Shown piece after piece: positions 50,629 through 59,685 of a stretch of DNA of 64,000 nt. The notes under the pieces are model-generated. The model saw only the letters and a list, made by a program, of their open reading frames with translations, had not been told where the DNA came from and made no database searches. How positions within the stretch are numbered: position 1 is the stretch's first letter; each line of letters opens with the position of its first letter. Position numbers and translations under genes: made by a program. Source of the stretch: JBGMEA01 sp041447245 (GTDB taxonomy: Bacteria; Bacillota; Clostridia; Eubacteriales; Anaerofustaceae); NCBI GenBank assembly GCA_041447245.1, contig JBGMEA010000008.1:156860-220859 (forward strand). The letters are read 5' to 3'.

Positions 50629-51255
50629 TCAGCTTCGTTCGTTAACGTAATAATTGTGGATTTTTTCATAGCCGATTGTGGTCGAGTTGCCGTGTCCCGG
50701 CAGCACAACCGTATCATCCGGCAGCGTGTAAAATTTGTTTTTTATCGTTGCAATAATCTGTTCGTAATTGCCGGTCATAAGGTCGGTTCTTCCGATGGAA
50801 TCTTCAAACAGCGTGTCTCCGCAAATCAGATATCCCGGCATGTAAAAACTGATGCCCCCGATGGTATGCCCGGGTGATTCGATCACGGTCAGCACGGCAT
50901 CGCCTACCTGGATCTGATCTCCTTCCGTCAGCGTGATGCAGGAATCGAGCGGCTCAAAATTCGGAACGCCGAAATAAGTGGAACCGTTCAGCTCGGGTTC
51001 ATACATGGCGCGTTCATCTTTTTCGCCGATTGCGACCGGTGCACGGAACCGCTCCGCAAAATCGCGCGCACCCAAAATATGATCAAAATGCGCATGTGTC
51101 AGCAGGATCATCTTCAGTTCGAGGTCATTGTTTAATATATAATTCGTGATTTCTTCGCTGTATTCCGCCGCGTCAATCAGCACGGCTTCACCGCTGTCCG
51201 AGAGAACATAGCAATTGGTCATGATGGGTCCGATTGTAAATTGCGTGATTTTCAT
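50629..51255 (-). CDS. MBL-fold hydrolase (glyoxalase II-like, YqgX type)
   Basis: This 208-residue metallo-beta-lactamase-fold enzyme has the metal motif LTHAHFDHILGARDF near 51-65. Further ligands lie in ESPGHTIGGISFYM near 126-139, the CGDTLFEDSIGRTDL stretch near 145-159, and VVLPGHGNSTTIGYEK near 185-200. Its start MKITQFTIGPIMTNCYVL is typical of the YqgX/glyoxalase II group. ATG 51255 is chosen because GGGAG precedes it; an upstream in-frame start lacks a site. It is co-directional with dtd and hemZ. Substrate unproven. Confidence 0.9.
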   Translation of the reverse strand: MKITQFTIGPIMTNCYVLSDSGEAVLIDAAEYSEEITNYILNNDLELKMILLTHAHFDHILGARDFAERFRAPVAIGEKDERAMYEPELNGSTYFGVPNFEPLDSCITLTEGDQIQVGDAVLTVIESPGHTIGGISFYMPGYLICGDTLFEDSIGRTDLMTGNYEQIIATIKNKFYTLPDDTVVLPGHGNSTTIGYEKIHNYYVNERS

Positions 51256-51321
51256 TGATTTCTCCCTTCGTTGCTTTCCTCCATAATTGTATAATATCAC
51301 ATCAAAAAAAGGAAGCACGGG

Positions 51322-51771
51322 TTAAAATTTCTTTTCCGAATCGAGCAGAATTGTGACAGGGCCGTCGTTTTCGATTGTGACTTTCATGTCGGCTCCGTAT
51401 ATCCCGGTTTGGGTCGGAATGTGCTCTGATTTGATCCGTTCCACGAAGAGCGCATACAGTCTTTCTCCTTCCGAATATGCAATCGCAGAGGAAAAGGACG
51501 GTCGTTTCCCTTTTCTGACATCTCCGTAAAGTGTGAACTGGCTGATAATCAGCATCTCACCTCCGATATCCCTAACGCTGAGGTTCATTTTGCCTTCGGC
51601 ATCTTCAAAAATACGCAGCCCGCATAATTTTTCCGCAATATATTCAATGTCGGTTTCGGTATCGCCGATGCCGAAACCGATCAATACATTGAGTCCTCTT
51701 CCGATCGCTCCGACGATCTGATTCTCTGCCATGACACTGGATGCGCTGACGCGTTGGATAACGGCTCTCAT
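51322..51771 (-). CDS. dtd: D-aminoacyl-tRNA deacylase
   Basis: This 149-residue enzyme frees tRNA from wrongly attached D-amino acids and glycine. SQFTLYGDVRKGKRPSF near 78-94 is the first active-site motif and the C-terminal NDGPVTILLDS the second; both are intact. It begins MRAVIQRVSASSV, as usual for Dtd. In related genomes dtd lies between a relA-type gene and hemZ. Here dtd is instead preceded by the MFS gene 11 nt upstream. Ribosome site AAAGGAGTATAGC before ATG. Confidence 0.96.
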   Translation of the reverse strand: MRAVIQRVSASSVMAENQIVGAIGRGLNVLIGFGIGDTETDIEYIAEKLCGLRIFEDAEGKMNLSVRDIGGEMLIISQFTLYGDVRKGKRPSFSSAIAYSEGERLYALFVERIKSEHIPTQTGIYGADMKVTIENDGPVTILLDSEKKF

Positions 51772-51782
51772 GCTATACTCCT

Positions 51783-53000
51783 TTAAGATTTGCCGAAAAA
51801 TATTTTAAGACAGAACAAAGCCATTAAAACGATAATGACCGCCCCGTTGACCAAAAAACCGATAGACGCACCGAAAGAAGTAACGATAATTCCGGTGAAC
51901 AGATTCCCGATCGGCACCGTGCCGGCATTAACGAGCGTGTAGATGCTCATAACGCGGCTGCGATATTCATCATGAACCAAAAGCTGTATGGAGGTATTTG
52001 CCGTTGCGGCATAACTGACGAAGAAATATCCGATGGAGGAAAATAGGATCAGCGTAGTAAGATATTCGTTCAAAATTCCGACCGCAGTCAAACTCAATCC
52101 CAACAAAAGCGGACCGATTGTCAGAAAAAAACGGCTGGGCCCTTTTGTACTTTTGGAAGCCAAAATCAGAGCTCCCGCAAAGGAACCGATCCCCATACAT
52201 GTTGTTATAAAACCATAGCTGGTCTCTTGCATATGCAATACTTTTGTCACAAAAACGGGAAGCAGTACGCTGTTGTTCATTCCGAAACAGGAGACGACAA
52301 AAGAAGAAAGAAGAATAATTGAGATCTCCGGTCTTCGTGCAATATAAGAAAATCCTTCCAAAACATTTTTCAACACTGATTTCAGATGTATCCGTTCGTT
52401 TGTCACGGGGATGGGCGGTTCGAGCGGGTGAATGAAAAATAAGGACAGAATCACTGCCAGGAACGATACAGAGTTAATCAGAAAGCACACCCCGGTTCCG
52501 TAATAGGCCAAGATCATCCCGGCGACAGCAGGTCCCAGAATACGTGCAAGATTGAACACGGTTGAGTTAAGGGCTATTGCGTTCATTAAATTATTTTTCG
52601 GAACCAACTGGATGACAAATGATTGGCGGATCGGCATATCAAAGGAAGTTGCAATTCCCATGAAAGTGGCCAAAACCAAAATATGCCAGTATCGGATCAA
52701 TCCGAAAAAAACCAAAATAGCCATACTGAGTGTTGTAATGAGGAGTACGGACTGCGTATAAAAAAGCATTTTTCGCTTATCCTGATTTTCGATAATGGCA
52801 CCGGCAAATGCGGAGATCAGCAGAGTAGGCAAAAATTGCATTGCGCTGACAAGGCTGATCTGGAATGCATTGTCCGTAATTTGATATGCGAGCCAAGGCT
52901 GCGCGATATTCTGCATCCATGTACCGATATTGGAGATAAACATCCCGATAATATAGTATCGGTAATTCGTATGTTTCAGTGAAAGAAAAGGATTGTTCAT
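51783..53000 (-). CDS. MFS exporter (EntS/MFS_3-like)
   Basis: This 405-residue transporter has about eleven or twelve membrane helices. NYRYYIIGMFISNIGTWMQNIAQPWLAY near 12-40 is the start typical of the MFS_3 export family related to EntS and macrolide exporters. The TM4-TM5 region contains PIRQSFVIQLVPKNNLMNAI. Its ATG overlaps the lipoprotein stop (ATGA). It is the last gene of an operon with a response regulator, histidine kinase and lipoprotein, suggesting regulated export of an antimicrobial or siderophore-like compound; this is inference. Confidence 0.88.
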   Translation of the reverse strand: MNNPFLSLKHTNYRYYIIGMFISNIGTWMQNIAQPWLAYQITDNAFQISLVSAMQFLPTLLISAFAGAIIENQDKRKMLFYTQSVLLITTLSMAILVFFGLIRYWHILVLATFMGIATSFDMPIRQSFVIQLVPKNNLMNAIALNSTVFNLARILGPAVAGMILAYYGTGVCFLINSVSFLAVILSLFFIHPLEPPIPVTNERIHLKSVLKNVLEGFSYIARRPEISIILLSSFVVSCFGMNNSVLLPVFVTKVLHMQETSYGFITTCMGIGSFAGALILASKSTKGPSRFFLTIGPLLLGLSLTAVGILNEYLTTLILFSSIGYFFVSYAATANTSIQLLVHDEYRSRVMSIYTLVNAGTVPIGNLFTGIIVTSFGASIGFLVNGAVIIVLMALFCLKIFFGKS

Positions 53001-54151
53001 TGTTCGCCGCTTCTGTTCTGTCCAGTTTCGGCACTCGAGGTGTCTGCACTGTCAAACGAAAATTTCAGATAATAGGTATCATATTCCGGTTCGTTGCTGT
53101 TTTGCGAATCGAAAGTGTTGCTTGTTGTAAAGATTAAACCGGAGTTGTCGGCCGTCCAAACAATCGAGCTGTTAAGCAGTGTATTCGCCGTCAGCTGTAC
53201 GGGGATATTCGAATCATTGCGAATGATCCAGATAGACTGTGTCGGAATCTGCGAAGTAGCTTTTGTTGCAAAAGCGATATAAGAACCGTCGGGGCTGTAA
53301 CTGAGCTTCTCAATGTAGTTTGAACACAGATAAGTTCGCAGATAGTTGTTGTAGTCATATGTATAAAGTTGATCATCTCCGCCCGATGTGGTCTTTGTAT
53401 AGGCAGTTTGTCCGGTCAGGTAAGAAAATGCAAAGTCATTGACGTTGACGTCAATTGCATTTAATTCTGGGGAACTGTTCAGATCAATCCGATACAGAAT
53501 ATTGGAGGTCTGGCCGGCCGAAGCAATCAGCAGAAGCATACGGGCAGCGCTGTAATAGGTAATCTCTTTGACGGAATAAGTCTTGTCTAAAGTGAAAACA
53601 GCGTTCTGTGCGTTTTTATCTCCAAGCATAATCCGATTGTCCTTATCCACGTAAACGAGATATCCGTTCTGCGTGAAATCCCAGGCCAGATAATTGTCGT
53701 ATACATCATCACAGATGCGGACTTTTTTGTCACCTTGCAGTGTTGCCCAATACAATGCCGAGGTGTCTGCCGCGGCATCTTTTTGTTTGAAATATACGTC
53801 ATGTGTCGCAGCATCGAGTTTCGCTTCCGAGAAAGAAGAGTCGGCAGTGAATAGCGTATAAAAATTACCGTTGTAATAACTGAGCAGTTTATTTTGGTAA
53901 CTGTTGCTGTCGGTTACTTCCGATTGGGTCAATATACTGATACTGCTGGACGGATCATAGGAAAGCAGATTGCCGGAAAACAATTGAGTGTAACTGTCTA
54001 TTTTGACGCTCGTTGTTATTCCGCCAGTGTTTGTAGTATCTGTACTGTCATCCAATTCGATCAGCGCATCTTTTTTCATAAACAGTGACGCGCACCCGCA
54101 GGTGGCGAATATCAGAGAAAAAGAGAGAAGCAAAACAATCACTCGTTTCAT
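52997..54151 (-). CDS. Predicted lipoprotein with beta-propeller-like repeats
   Basis: This 384-residue secreted protein starts MKRVIVLLLSFSLIFATCGC, a signal peptide ending in a probable lipobox (lipid on the second Cys). The mature part is rich in Ser, Thr, Asn, Tyr and Asp. It contains repeated strands such as KLSYSPDGSYIAFATK and IVWTADNSGLIFTTSN that resemble TolB/WD40-type propeller blades. ATG 54151 is preferred, with AAGGAG upstream; ATG 54160 is too close to that site. It lies between the histidine kinase and MFS genes and could be an extracellular sensor partner for the kinase or a substrate-binding aid. No family is assigned. Confidence 0.7.
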   Translation of the reverse strand: MKRVIVLLLSFSLIFATCGCASLFMKKDALIELDDSTDTTNTGGITTSVKIDSYTQLFSGNLLSYDPSSSISILTQSEVTDSNSYQNKLLSYYNGNFYTLFTADSSFSEAKLDAATHDVYFKQKDAAADTSALYWATLQGDKKVRICDDVYDNYLAWDFTQNGYLVYVDKDNRIMLGDKNAQNAVFTLDKTYSVKEITYYSAARMLLLIASAGQTSNILYRIDLNSSPELNAIDVNVNDFAFSYLTGQTAYTKTTSGGDDQLYTYDYNNYLRTYLCSNYIEKLSYSPDGSYIAFATKATSQIPTQSIWIIRNDSNIPVQLTANTLLNSSIVWTADNSGLIFTTSNTFDSQNSNEPEYDTYYLKFSFDSADTSSAETGQNRSGEQ

Positions 54152-54152
54152 A

Positions 54153-55922
54153 TCAAACATTCTCTCCTTTCGAGGAAATTAAAGGAAGGCGTATAACGAC
54201 CAAAGTTCCCTGCCCCGGCATACTTTCGATCTTGACTGTTCCGTTGTGCTTGGAAATGATGTTTTTGACGATGGAAAGCCCCAATCCGAATCCGCCCCGC
54301 AGCCTGCTGCGATCTTCTTCCACGCGATAGAACGTATCGAAGACTTTTTCCTGCATTTCTTCCGGAATGCCGTCGCCGAAATCACGAACGGTGATCTCCA
54401 GTTCTTTTTCGTCGAATGTTGCGGTAACTTTTACAATGTCATCCGGTTTTGAATACTTGATTGCATTGTCAATCACATTGATCAAAACCTGTTTCAGTCT
54501 GTCGTAATCGCCTTTGATTTCAGGAAGCGGCACCTGAGTGTAAATGACGGCAGTATCGTTTTGGCTGCCCTTGATATTCATTTCGCTGACTGCTTCTTCA
54601 ATCAGCACATTCGGATCGATATTAGTGAAAATAAAATCGAAATCAATACTGTGATACCGATTGATGTTCAATAAATCGTTCACAAGGCGCAATAAACGCT
54701 GTGATTCTTTTTTTGCGGTTCTCAATGCCTTCTCTGTCATCTGCTCATCTTGTGTGCCTCGGCGTTGGAGCATGTCGATATAACCGATAATCGTTGTAAG
54801 GGGCGTTTTTAATTCATGGGAAACGCTGCTGATGAATTTATTCTGTTCATCTTCGATTTTTTTGAGAGCCGTTACATCTTTAATGACAATCAAAACCCCG
54901 TCTTCTTTGTTTGCCGAGGCAATCAGGTTTCCGCTCATTAAAAAATTTTTGCCTCCGAATTCAAATTCGTAAGATACATTCTCCCGTGAGACAATTACTT
55001 TTTGGATGGTTTCGTCAAAATGAGGGATGACGGAGAAATAGTTTGATTCCGCCGGAAAAAATTCGCTGAGCTTACGGTTTGTCGTCAATATTTCATTGCT
55101 CAGATTGACAGCGATGACCGCATCTTCCAGTGAAGAGATTACTGCAAGCAATTTTTCTTTTTCGAAATTGGCATCTGCAATTTTATCGTTGATCTGTTCC
55201 ACCATGATGGTACTGCTGTCAATAAGTTCCCGAATTTCATCTTTGCTGTTGTATGGAATATTCGGCGGTTCGATGGTTTTCCCTTTTACGGCGGCGCGAT
55301 TATATTTTGCTATTTTTTTGATTGGGACAAGCATTCTGTCATAAGTATGGGTGTAGATAATCATCGAAAGCAAAGCAGCAAAAATGCCGGTGTACAAAAA
55401 CAACAGAACGATTTGGTGCACCATGCGGTCGATTTGTGTTGTCGTAAAAAAAAGAGCACTGATTCCTACCGTTGTTCCGTCTATCGTAACGGGCGAAAAA
55501 AGAACAATATAATTGGTATTGTCAATCGTCGTGTAAACATAAGACTTCTTTGCCGACTGAAGAACTGCTGTCGCATAAGAAATAAAATTTTTTGACGAGA
55601 AGCTATCCGATGAAGAGCCGACCAAGTTTGTTGCGTTGTCGAACAGCATGACCTGCATGGAATAGATCTGTGCAATTTCTTTTGCGTAAAAAGAAGCTCC
55701 TGTGCGATACATAATGTCATCCTGTCCGGATACTTGCGTGGAGCGGATGGATTGAGTGATCAGAATAGAAGATTCGTCCGCGATGACGGACATATTGCTG
55801 ACCTGATTTCCCACTAAGTAGGAAGTGGTTCCCTGAACGATGACAAAACAGATCAGAGAAACGATGACAAGGATCATGCCGACATTCAGCAAAACCAGTC
55901 GGGTTTTAAATTTGAGGTTCAT
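54153..55922 (-). CDS. Sensor histidine kinase (WalK/PhoR-like)
   Basis: This 589-residue kinase has TM1 near 9-31, an extracellular domain (about 32-170), TM2 near 172-194 and a HAMP domain. A PAS-like domain follows near 255-345, then HisKA with the phosphorylated His in SSVSHELKTPLTTIIGYIDM near 370. The HATPase has N box NVIDNAIKY, G1 DFGDGIPEE and G2 GGFGLGLSIVK. All catalytic motifs are intact. ATG 55922 overlaps the response regulator gene. With the lipoprotein and MFS genes it forms a four-gene operon, which suggests cell-envelope or drug sensing. Confidence 0.95.
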   Translation of the reverse strand: MNLKFKTRLVLLNVGMILVIVSLICFVIVQGTTSYLVGNQVSNMSVIADESSILITQSIRSTQVSGQDDIMYRTGASFYAKEIAQIYSMQVMLFDNATNLVGSSSDSFSSKNFISYATAVLQSAKKSYVYTTIDNTNYIVLFSPVTIDGTTVGISALFFTTTQIDRMVHQIVLLFLYTGIFAALLSMIIYTHTYDRMLVPIKKIAKYNRAAVKGKTIEPPNIPYNSKDEIRELIDSSTIMVEQINDKIADANFEKEKLLAVISSLEDAVIAVNLSNEILTTNRKLSEFFPAESNYFSVIPHFDETIQKVIVSRENVSYEFEFGGKNFLMSGNLIASANKEDGVLIVIKDVTALKKIEDEQNKFISSVSHELKTPLTTIIGYIDMLQRRGTQDEQMTEKALRTAKKESQRLLRLVNDLLNINRYHSIDFDFIFTNIDPNVLIEEAVSEMNIKGSQNDTAVIYTQVPLPEIKGDYDRLKQVLINVIDNAIKYSKPDDIVKVTATFDEKELEITVRDFGDGIPEEMQEKVFDTFYRVEEDRSRLRGGFGLGLSIVKNIISKHNGTVKIESMPGQGTLVVIRLPLISSKGENV

Positions 55923-56604
55923 CAAAATCCCTCATTTTATATCCGATGCCGAAGACAGTCTCAATATATTTTTCGTTTGTATAGGTAGCGATTTTTTTGC
56001 GCAGTCTTTGGATATGCATGTCAATGGAGCGGGTATCCATTTGAAAATCGTTCATACCCAGCTCTTTGAAGATTGTTTCTCTGCTGTAGACTTTATCTTT
56101 GTTTTTTGTCAGCAATACGAGAATATCAAATTCTGTAACCGTTAATTTCAGCGGTCTGTTTTCGAGATAAGCGGTTTGAGAATCGGGAAACAGAACGAGA
56201 TCCTGATTTTTGATTTCGGATCGTTTCGGCTTCTTTCCGGATTTATAACGGCGGATTAAAGCACGAACTCTGGCCAGAAGTTCTCTGGTTTCGAACGGTT
56301 TGGTGATGTAATCATCCGCTCCTGTTTCCAGTCCGGTAATTTTATCGGCTGTTTCGGATTTTGCGGTAAGCATAATAATCGGTACATCCGAACAATCCGA
56401 AATCTGTTTGCAAACTTCGATGCCGCTCATCCCCGGCAGCATAAGATCGAGAATAATCAGATCCGGGGAACACCGATGAAATGTGTCGATTGCCGACGGC
56501 CCATCGTATGCGATGTTGCACGCATATCCCTCCATTTCCAGTTCCATCTTCAACAACTCGCAGATGTTTTGTTCATCATCAACAATCAAGATTGTTTCAC
56601 TCAT
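55906..56604 (-). CDS. OmpR-family response regulator
   Basis: This 232-residue regulator has a receiver domain with the acidic pair ILIVDDEQN near 5-13 and the phosphorylated Asp in DLIILDLMLPGMSG near 48-61. IIMLTAKSE is near 80 and KPFETRELLARVRALI near 101-116. The C-terminal winged helix has LTVTEFDILVLLTKNKDKVY then RSIDMHIQRLRKKI. ATG 56604 is chosen with AGGTG upstream. It is first in the operon and partners with the histidine kinase that overlaps its 3' end by 17 nt. Confidence 0.96.
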   Translation of the reverse strand: MSETILIVDDEQNICELLKMELEMEGYACNIAYDGPSAIDTFHRCSPDLIILDLMLPGMSGIEVCKQISDCSDVPIIMLTAKSETADKITGLETGADDYITKPFETRELLARVRALIRRYKSGKKPKRSEIKNQDLVLFPDSQTAYLENRPLKLTVTEFDILVLLTKNKDKVYSRETIFKELGMNDFQMDTRSIDMHIQRLRKKIATYTNEKYIETVFGIGYKMRDFDEPQI

Positions 56605-56811
56605 ACATTTCACCTGTATCAATTAGAATATTCTGCTTTTATTATACACAAATTTCGTGAATATTCATTTGATTCGGTCTTTTTTTCTTGATTCCTGACG
56701 GATATTTGTTTTGTGGAGCAGTTTCGGTTGACAAACTGCAGCCCATTCGATACCATGAAAGAAATTATAATGGGCTGGGTGAAATCTCATAAAAATTACG
56801 GAGGACTATCA

Positions 56812-57618
56812 ATGAATCATAAATTGGCATTTATCGGTTGCGGTAATATCGCGTCGGCGATGATTCGCGGAATCGTTACGGGTAAAATAGTTGAAGCGGG
56901 CAAAGTAACTGCTTCGGATCCGAGCGTGGAAAAAATTACGTCGATGAAAAATGAGCTTGGGATCAACGTGACAACCGATAATTTAGAAGCAGTTGCAAAC
57001 GGTGAAATTATTTTTCTTTGTGTGGAACCGAATATGTCCAGTAAAGTAATTGCTCAGATAAAAGATTCCATCGGAGAAAATCAGATTGTAATCAGTGTTG
57101 CGGCAGGAGTTTCTCTTTCCGATCTTTACGGATGGCTGAATCCGGGAACAAAGGTCGTACGCATTATGCCGAATCTTCCGATTTCCGTCGGAGAAGGTCT
57201 CACTATGATCTGTGAGACGGATCTTGTCACAAAAGAAGAGTTGGAAGAAATTGTCAGACTGCTCTCCTCTTTCGGCAAAGTAGAGATTATGAACGAAAAA
57301 TATATGAATGCATTTGTCGCGTTGGCATCCTCGTCTCCTGCATTTGTCTATGTGATGATCGAAGCGATGGCGGATGCGGCCGTTGCCATGGGGCTATCCA
57401 GAAAACGCTCTTATAAGATCGTTTCGCAGGCAGTACTCGGCGCCGCTAAAATGGTGGTTGAAACCGGGAAACACCCGGGCGAACTGAAAGATATGGTATG
57501 TTCGCCTGCCGGCACGACAATCGATGCGGTTGCTTCCCTCGAAGAGTCAGGATTCCGTTACAGTATTATCAAAGCGCTGAAAGTCGGCGAAGAGAAATGC
57601 AGCAGGATCAGCAAATAG
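56812..57618 (+). CDS. proC: Pyrroline-5-carboxylate reductase
   Basis: This 268-residue enzyme makes proline from pyrroline-5-carboxylate using NAD(P)H. It begins MNHKLAFIGCGNIASAMIRG with the GxGxxxxA dinucleotide fold. VVRIMPNLPISVGEGLT near 122-138 and the family signature DMVCSPAGTTIDAVASLEE near 221-239 are intact. ATG 56812 is chosen because CGGAGG lies 7 nt before it. It stands alone, divergent from the two-component operon, and ends at a strong terminator. Confidence 0.96.
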   Translation: MNHKLAFIGCGNIASAMIRGIVTGKIVEAGKVTASDPSVEKITSMKNELGINVTTDNLEAVANGEIIFLCVEPNMSSKVIAQIKDSIGENQIVISVAAGVSLSDLYGWLNPGTKVVRIMPNLPISVGEGLTMICETDLVTKEELEEIVRLLSSFGKVEIMNEKYMNAFVALASSSPAFVYVMIEAMADAAVAMGLSRKRSYKIVSQAVLGAAKMVVETGKHPGELKDMVCSPAGTTIDAVASLEESGFRYSIIKALKVGEEKCSRISK

Positions 57619-57636
57619 TTTTAAAAATTTGAGAAC

Positions 57637-57670
57637 AAAAAAAGAATCCGATTCGTGCGGATTCTTTTTT
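57637..57670. terminator. Bidirectional terminator between proC and the DUF2164 gene
   Basis: AAAGAATCCG (57641-57650) pairs with CGGATTCTTT (57658-57667), with A and T runs on both sides. Confidence 0.88.
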
Positions 57671-57677
57671 GATACAA

Positions 57678-57905
57678 TTATTTCTGAATGGACAAAACAT
57701 CTTCCACTCGGTCATTCAGGTATGCATAAGCATCATATACGCCCTGATTGTAAAATTCGGGTGCAATATTCCGAATAATAAAATCCAGCAGAATATCCGC
57801 TGCGAGGGTTCCGATTTCTTCGTCCCGTTCATTTTCGAAAAAATGTTTGATCTCATGGATTATGGCCTGCCTCTTTTGATCCGTCAGGATAATTTCACTG
57901 CTCAT
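57678..57905 (-). CDS. DUF2164-like small protein
   Basis: This 75-residue acidic protein resembles the DUF2164 family. The core IIHEIKHFFENERDEEIGTL then AADILLDFIIRNIAPEFYNQ is the family pattern. It is soluble and helical. Function is unknown across the family. It lies 21 nt downstream of the ACT gene and is the last gene of the paaK operon as read on the minus strand, before the shared terminator with proC. Confidence 0.8.
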   Translation of the reverse strand: MSSEIILTDQKRQAIIHEIKHFFENERDEEIGTLAADILLDFIIRNIAPEFYNQGVYDAYAYLNDRVEDVLSIQK

Positions 57906-57926
57906 AAATATACCTGCAATGACGAA

Positions 57927-58343
57927 TCAGAAAGATTCGATCAGACGGATATCGGCGGCTGCATTCACAACCTTTACCGCTTTTTCAAAGTCATTGACTC
58001 GGATGATGACAATCGCTTTGTTATGATTGGCCGGAATGGCAGAATAGGCATATTCTACATTGATATCATTATCTGCCAGAAGTTTGGTCGCATGATACAA
58101 TCTTCCGGGTTGATTGTCCGCTTCGATCGCAAGCACTTCTGTTTCGCATGCGGTCATCCCGCTCTGCTTGATTGCATCCATCGCTTTATCGTGCTGATCC
58201 ACGATCAGGCGCGCAATCCCGTATTCTCCGGTATCCGCAATCGCGAGGGAACAGATATTGATGCTGGCTTCCGCCAAAGTTTTTAACAGCTGGTTGAGCC
58301 TGCCAGATCGGTTTTCCATAAACACGGAGATTTGTCTGATCAT
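57927..58343 (-). CDS. Tandem ACT-domain protein paired with PaaK
   Basis: This 138-residue protein is made of two ACT domains: QISVFMENRSGRLNQLLKTL near 4-23 and AIEADNQPGRLYHATKLLAD near 73-92. ACT domains bind amino acids. Such stand-alone ACT proteins are often encoded next to phenylacetate-CoA ligases. The ATG overlaps the paaK stop codon (ATGA), so both are made together. It may sense phenylalanine or a related ligand and control the ligase or the pathway; that part is inference. Confidence 0.9.
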   Translation of the reverse strand: MIRQISVFMENRSGRLNQLLKTLAEASINICSLAIADTGEYGIARLIVDQHDKAMDAIKQSGMTACETEVLAIEADNQPGRLYHATKLLADNDINVEYAYSAIPANHNKAIVIIRVNDFEKAVKVVNAAADIRLIESF

Positions 58344-59647
58344 TCTTTGCTCTCCTTTCGATTATCCGTGACGCGTTTCGCTTTGCCCTCGAACCTTGGG
58401 ATGGATTTTGGTTCCACAAGGCGGATCACGGACGAGATCCCCAATACTGATTCTAACTTATGCGAAAGGGTCTTTGCAAGGTTTTCGACGGAGGATATCG
58501 TGTCAAATGCGAAATTTTCGCTCAGCTCGATATGGATTTCCAGATTATCCAGCGTCTGTTCTCTTGTGACGATAATTTCGTAATGGGGTTCCACTCCGTC
58601 AATCGCAAGCAAAACACTTTCGATTTGGGACGGAAAGACATTGACTCCTCGGATGATTAGCATATCATCGGTACGAGCCTTGACGCGGGAAATACGGGCG
58701 TGTGTTCTCCCGCAGCTGCAGACTTCGGTATTCAGCTTTGAAATATCCCTTGTTCGATAACGGATAAGGGGAATGCCTTCTTTTGTCAGAGTAGTGATGA
58801 CAAGTTCCCCTTCGCTGCCTTCGGGCAGTACTTCCAGCGTGTCCGGATCAATGATTTCGGCAATAAAATGATCTTCCCAAATATGAAGGCCGTCTTGGCA
58901 TTCGCATTCCATTGCGACGCTGGGTCCCATAATTTCGGACAAACCATAAATATCGTAAGCTTTGATCTCAAGGGTTTCTTCGATTTTTTTTCTGAGACTT
59001 TCGCTCCATGGTTCTGCGCCGAAAATTCCGGCTTTCAGTTTCATGTTTTTCGGCGTTTTCCCGAATGCTGCGAGGGATTCTCCCAGATACATGGCATAGG
59101 AAGGGGTGCATGCCAAATGGGTGGAACCGAAGTCCTCCATGAGCATCAGCTGCTTTTGCGTATTGCCGCCGGACATCGGAATGACGGTTGCTCCGAGGCG
59201 CTCCACCCCGTAATGAAGACCGAGTCCTCCTGTAAAAAGCCCGTAGCCGTAGGCGACCTGAACGATGCTTTCATCATCTGCGCCGGCACACCCAAGAGAT
59301 CTGGCCGCCAACTGCGACCATGTTTCGATATCTTTCTTTGTATATCCGACAGTAGTCGGCTTTCCGGTCGTTCCGCTTGAGGCGTGAACGCGCACGATCT
59401 GCTTCATCGGAACGGCGAAGAGATTGAATGGGTAATGATCCCGCAGATCTTGTTTGACGGTAAACGGAAGCTTGCTCAGATCATCCAATCCTTTGATATC
59501 TTCGGGCTTTATTCCGAGTTCATCAAATTTCATTTTATAAAAAGGTACGTTCTCGTATACCCGCTTTGCCAGTTCGACCAGTCGCTGGGATTGCAGGGCT
59601 TTGATTTGATCTCTCGGCATGGTTTCTGCTTCTTTGTCGAAGTACAT
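58340..59647 (-). CDS. paaK: Phenylacetate-CoA ligase (PaaK-like)
   Basis: This 435-residue AMP-forming ligase activates phenylacetate or a related aryl acid to its CoA ester. VHASSGTTGKPTTVGYTKKD near 92-111 is the AMP-binding loop. GLSEIMGPSVAMEC lies near 232-245 and YRTRDISKLN near 297. RIKV-type hinge residues occur in SRVKARTDDMLIIRGVNVFP, and the C-terminal part is short and typical of PaaK. ATG 59647 follows AAGGAGATCAATC. It is preceded by a T-box leader and followed by the ACT gene. In gut Clostridia this enzyme class works with indolepyruvate or phenylpyruvate oxidoreductases in aromatic amino acid breakdown; none is in the window. Confidence 0.93.
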   Translation of the reverse strand: MYFDKEAETMPRDQIKALQSQRLVELAKRVYENVPFYKMKFDELGIKPEDIKGLDDLSKLPFTVKQDLRDHYPFNLFAVPMKQIVRVHASSGTTGKPTTVGYTKKDIETWSQLAARSLGCAGADDESIVQVAYGYGLFTGGLGLHYGVERLGATVIPMSGGNTQKQLMLMEDFGSTHLACTPSYAMYLGESLAAFGKTPKNMKLKAGIFGAEPWSESLRKKIEETLEIKAYDIYGLSEIMGPSVAMECECQDGLHIWEDHFIAEIIDPDTLEVLPEGSEGELVITTLTKEGIPLIRYRTRDISKLNTEVCSCGRTHARISRVKARTDDMLIIRGVNVFPSQIESVLLAIDGVEPHYEIIVTREQTLDNLEIHIELSENFAFDTISSVENLAKTLSHKLESVLGISSVIRLVEPKSIPRFEGKAKRVTDNRKESKE

Positions 59648-59685
59648 GATTGATCTCCTTTTCACCTTTGATTTTCATTCTGAAA

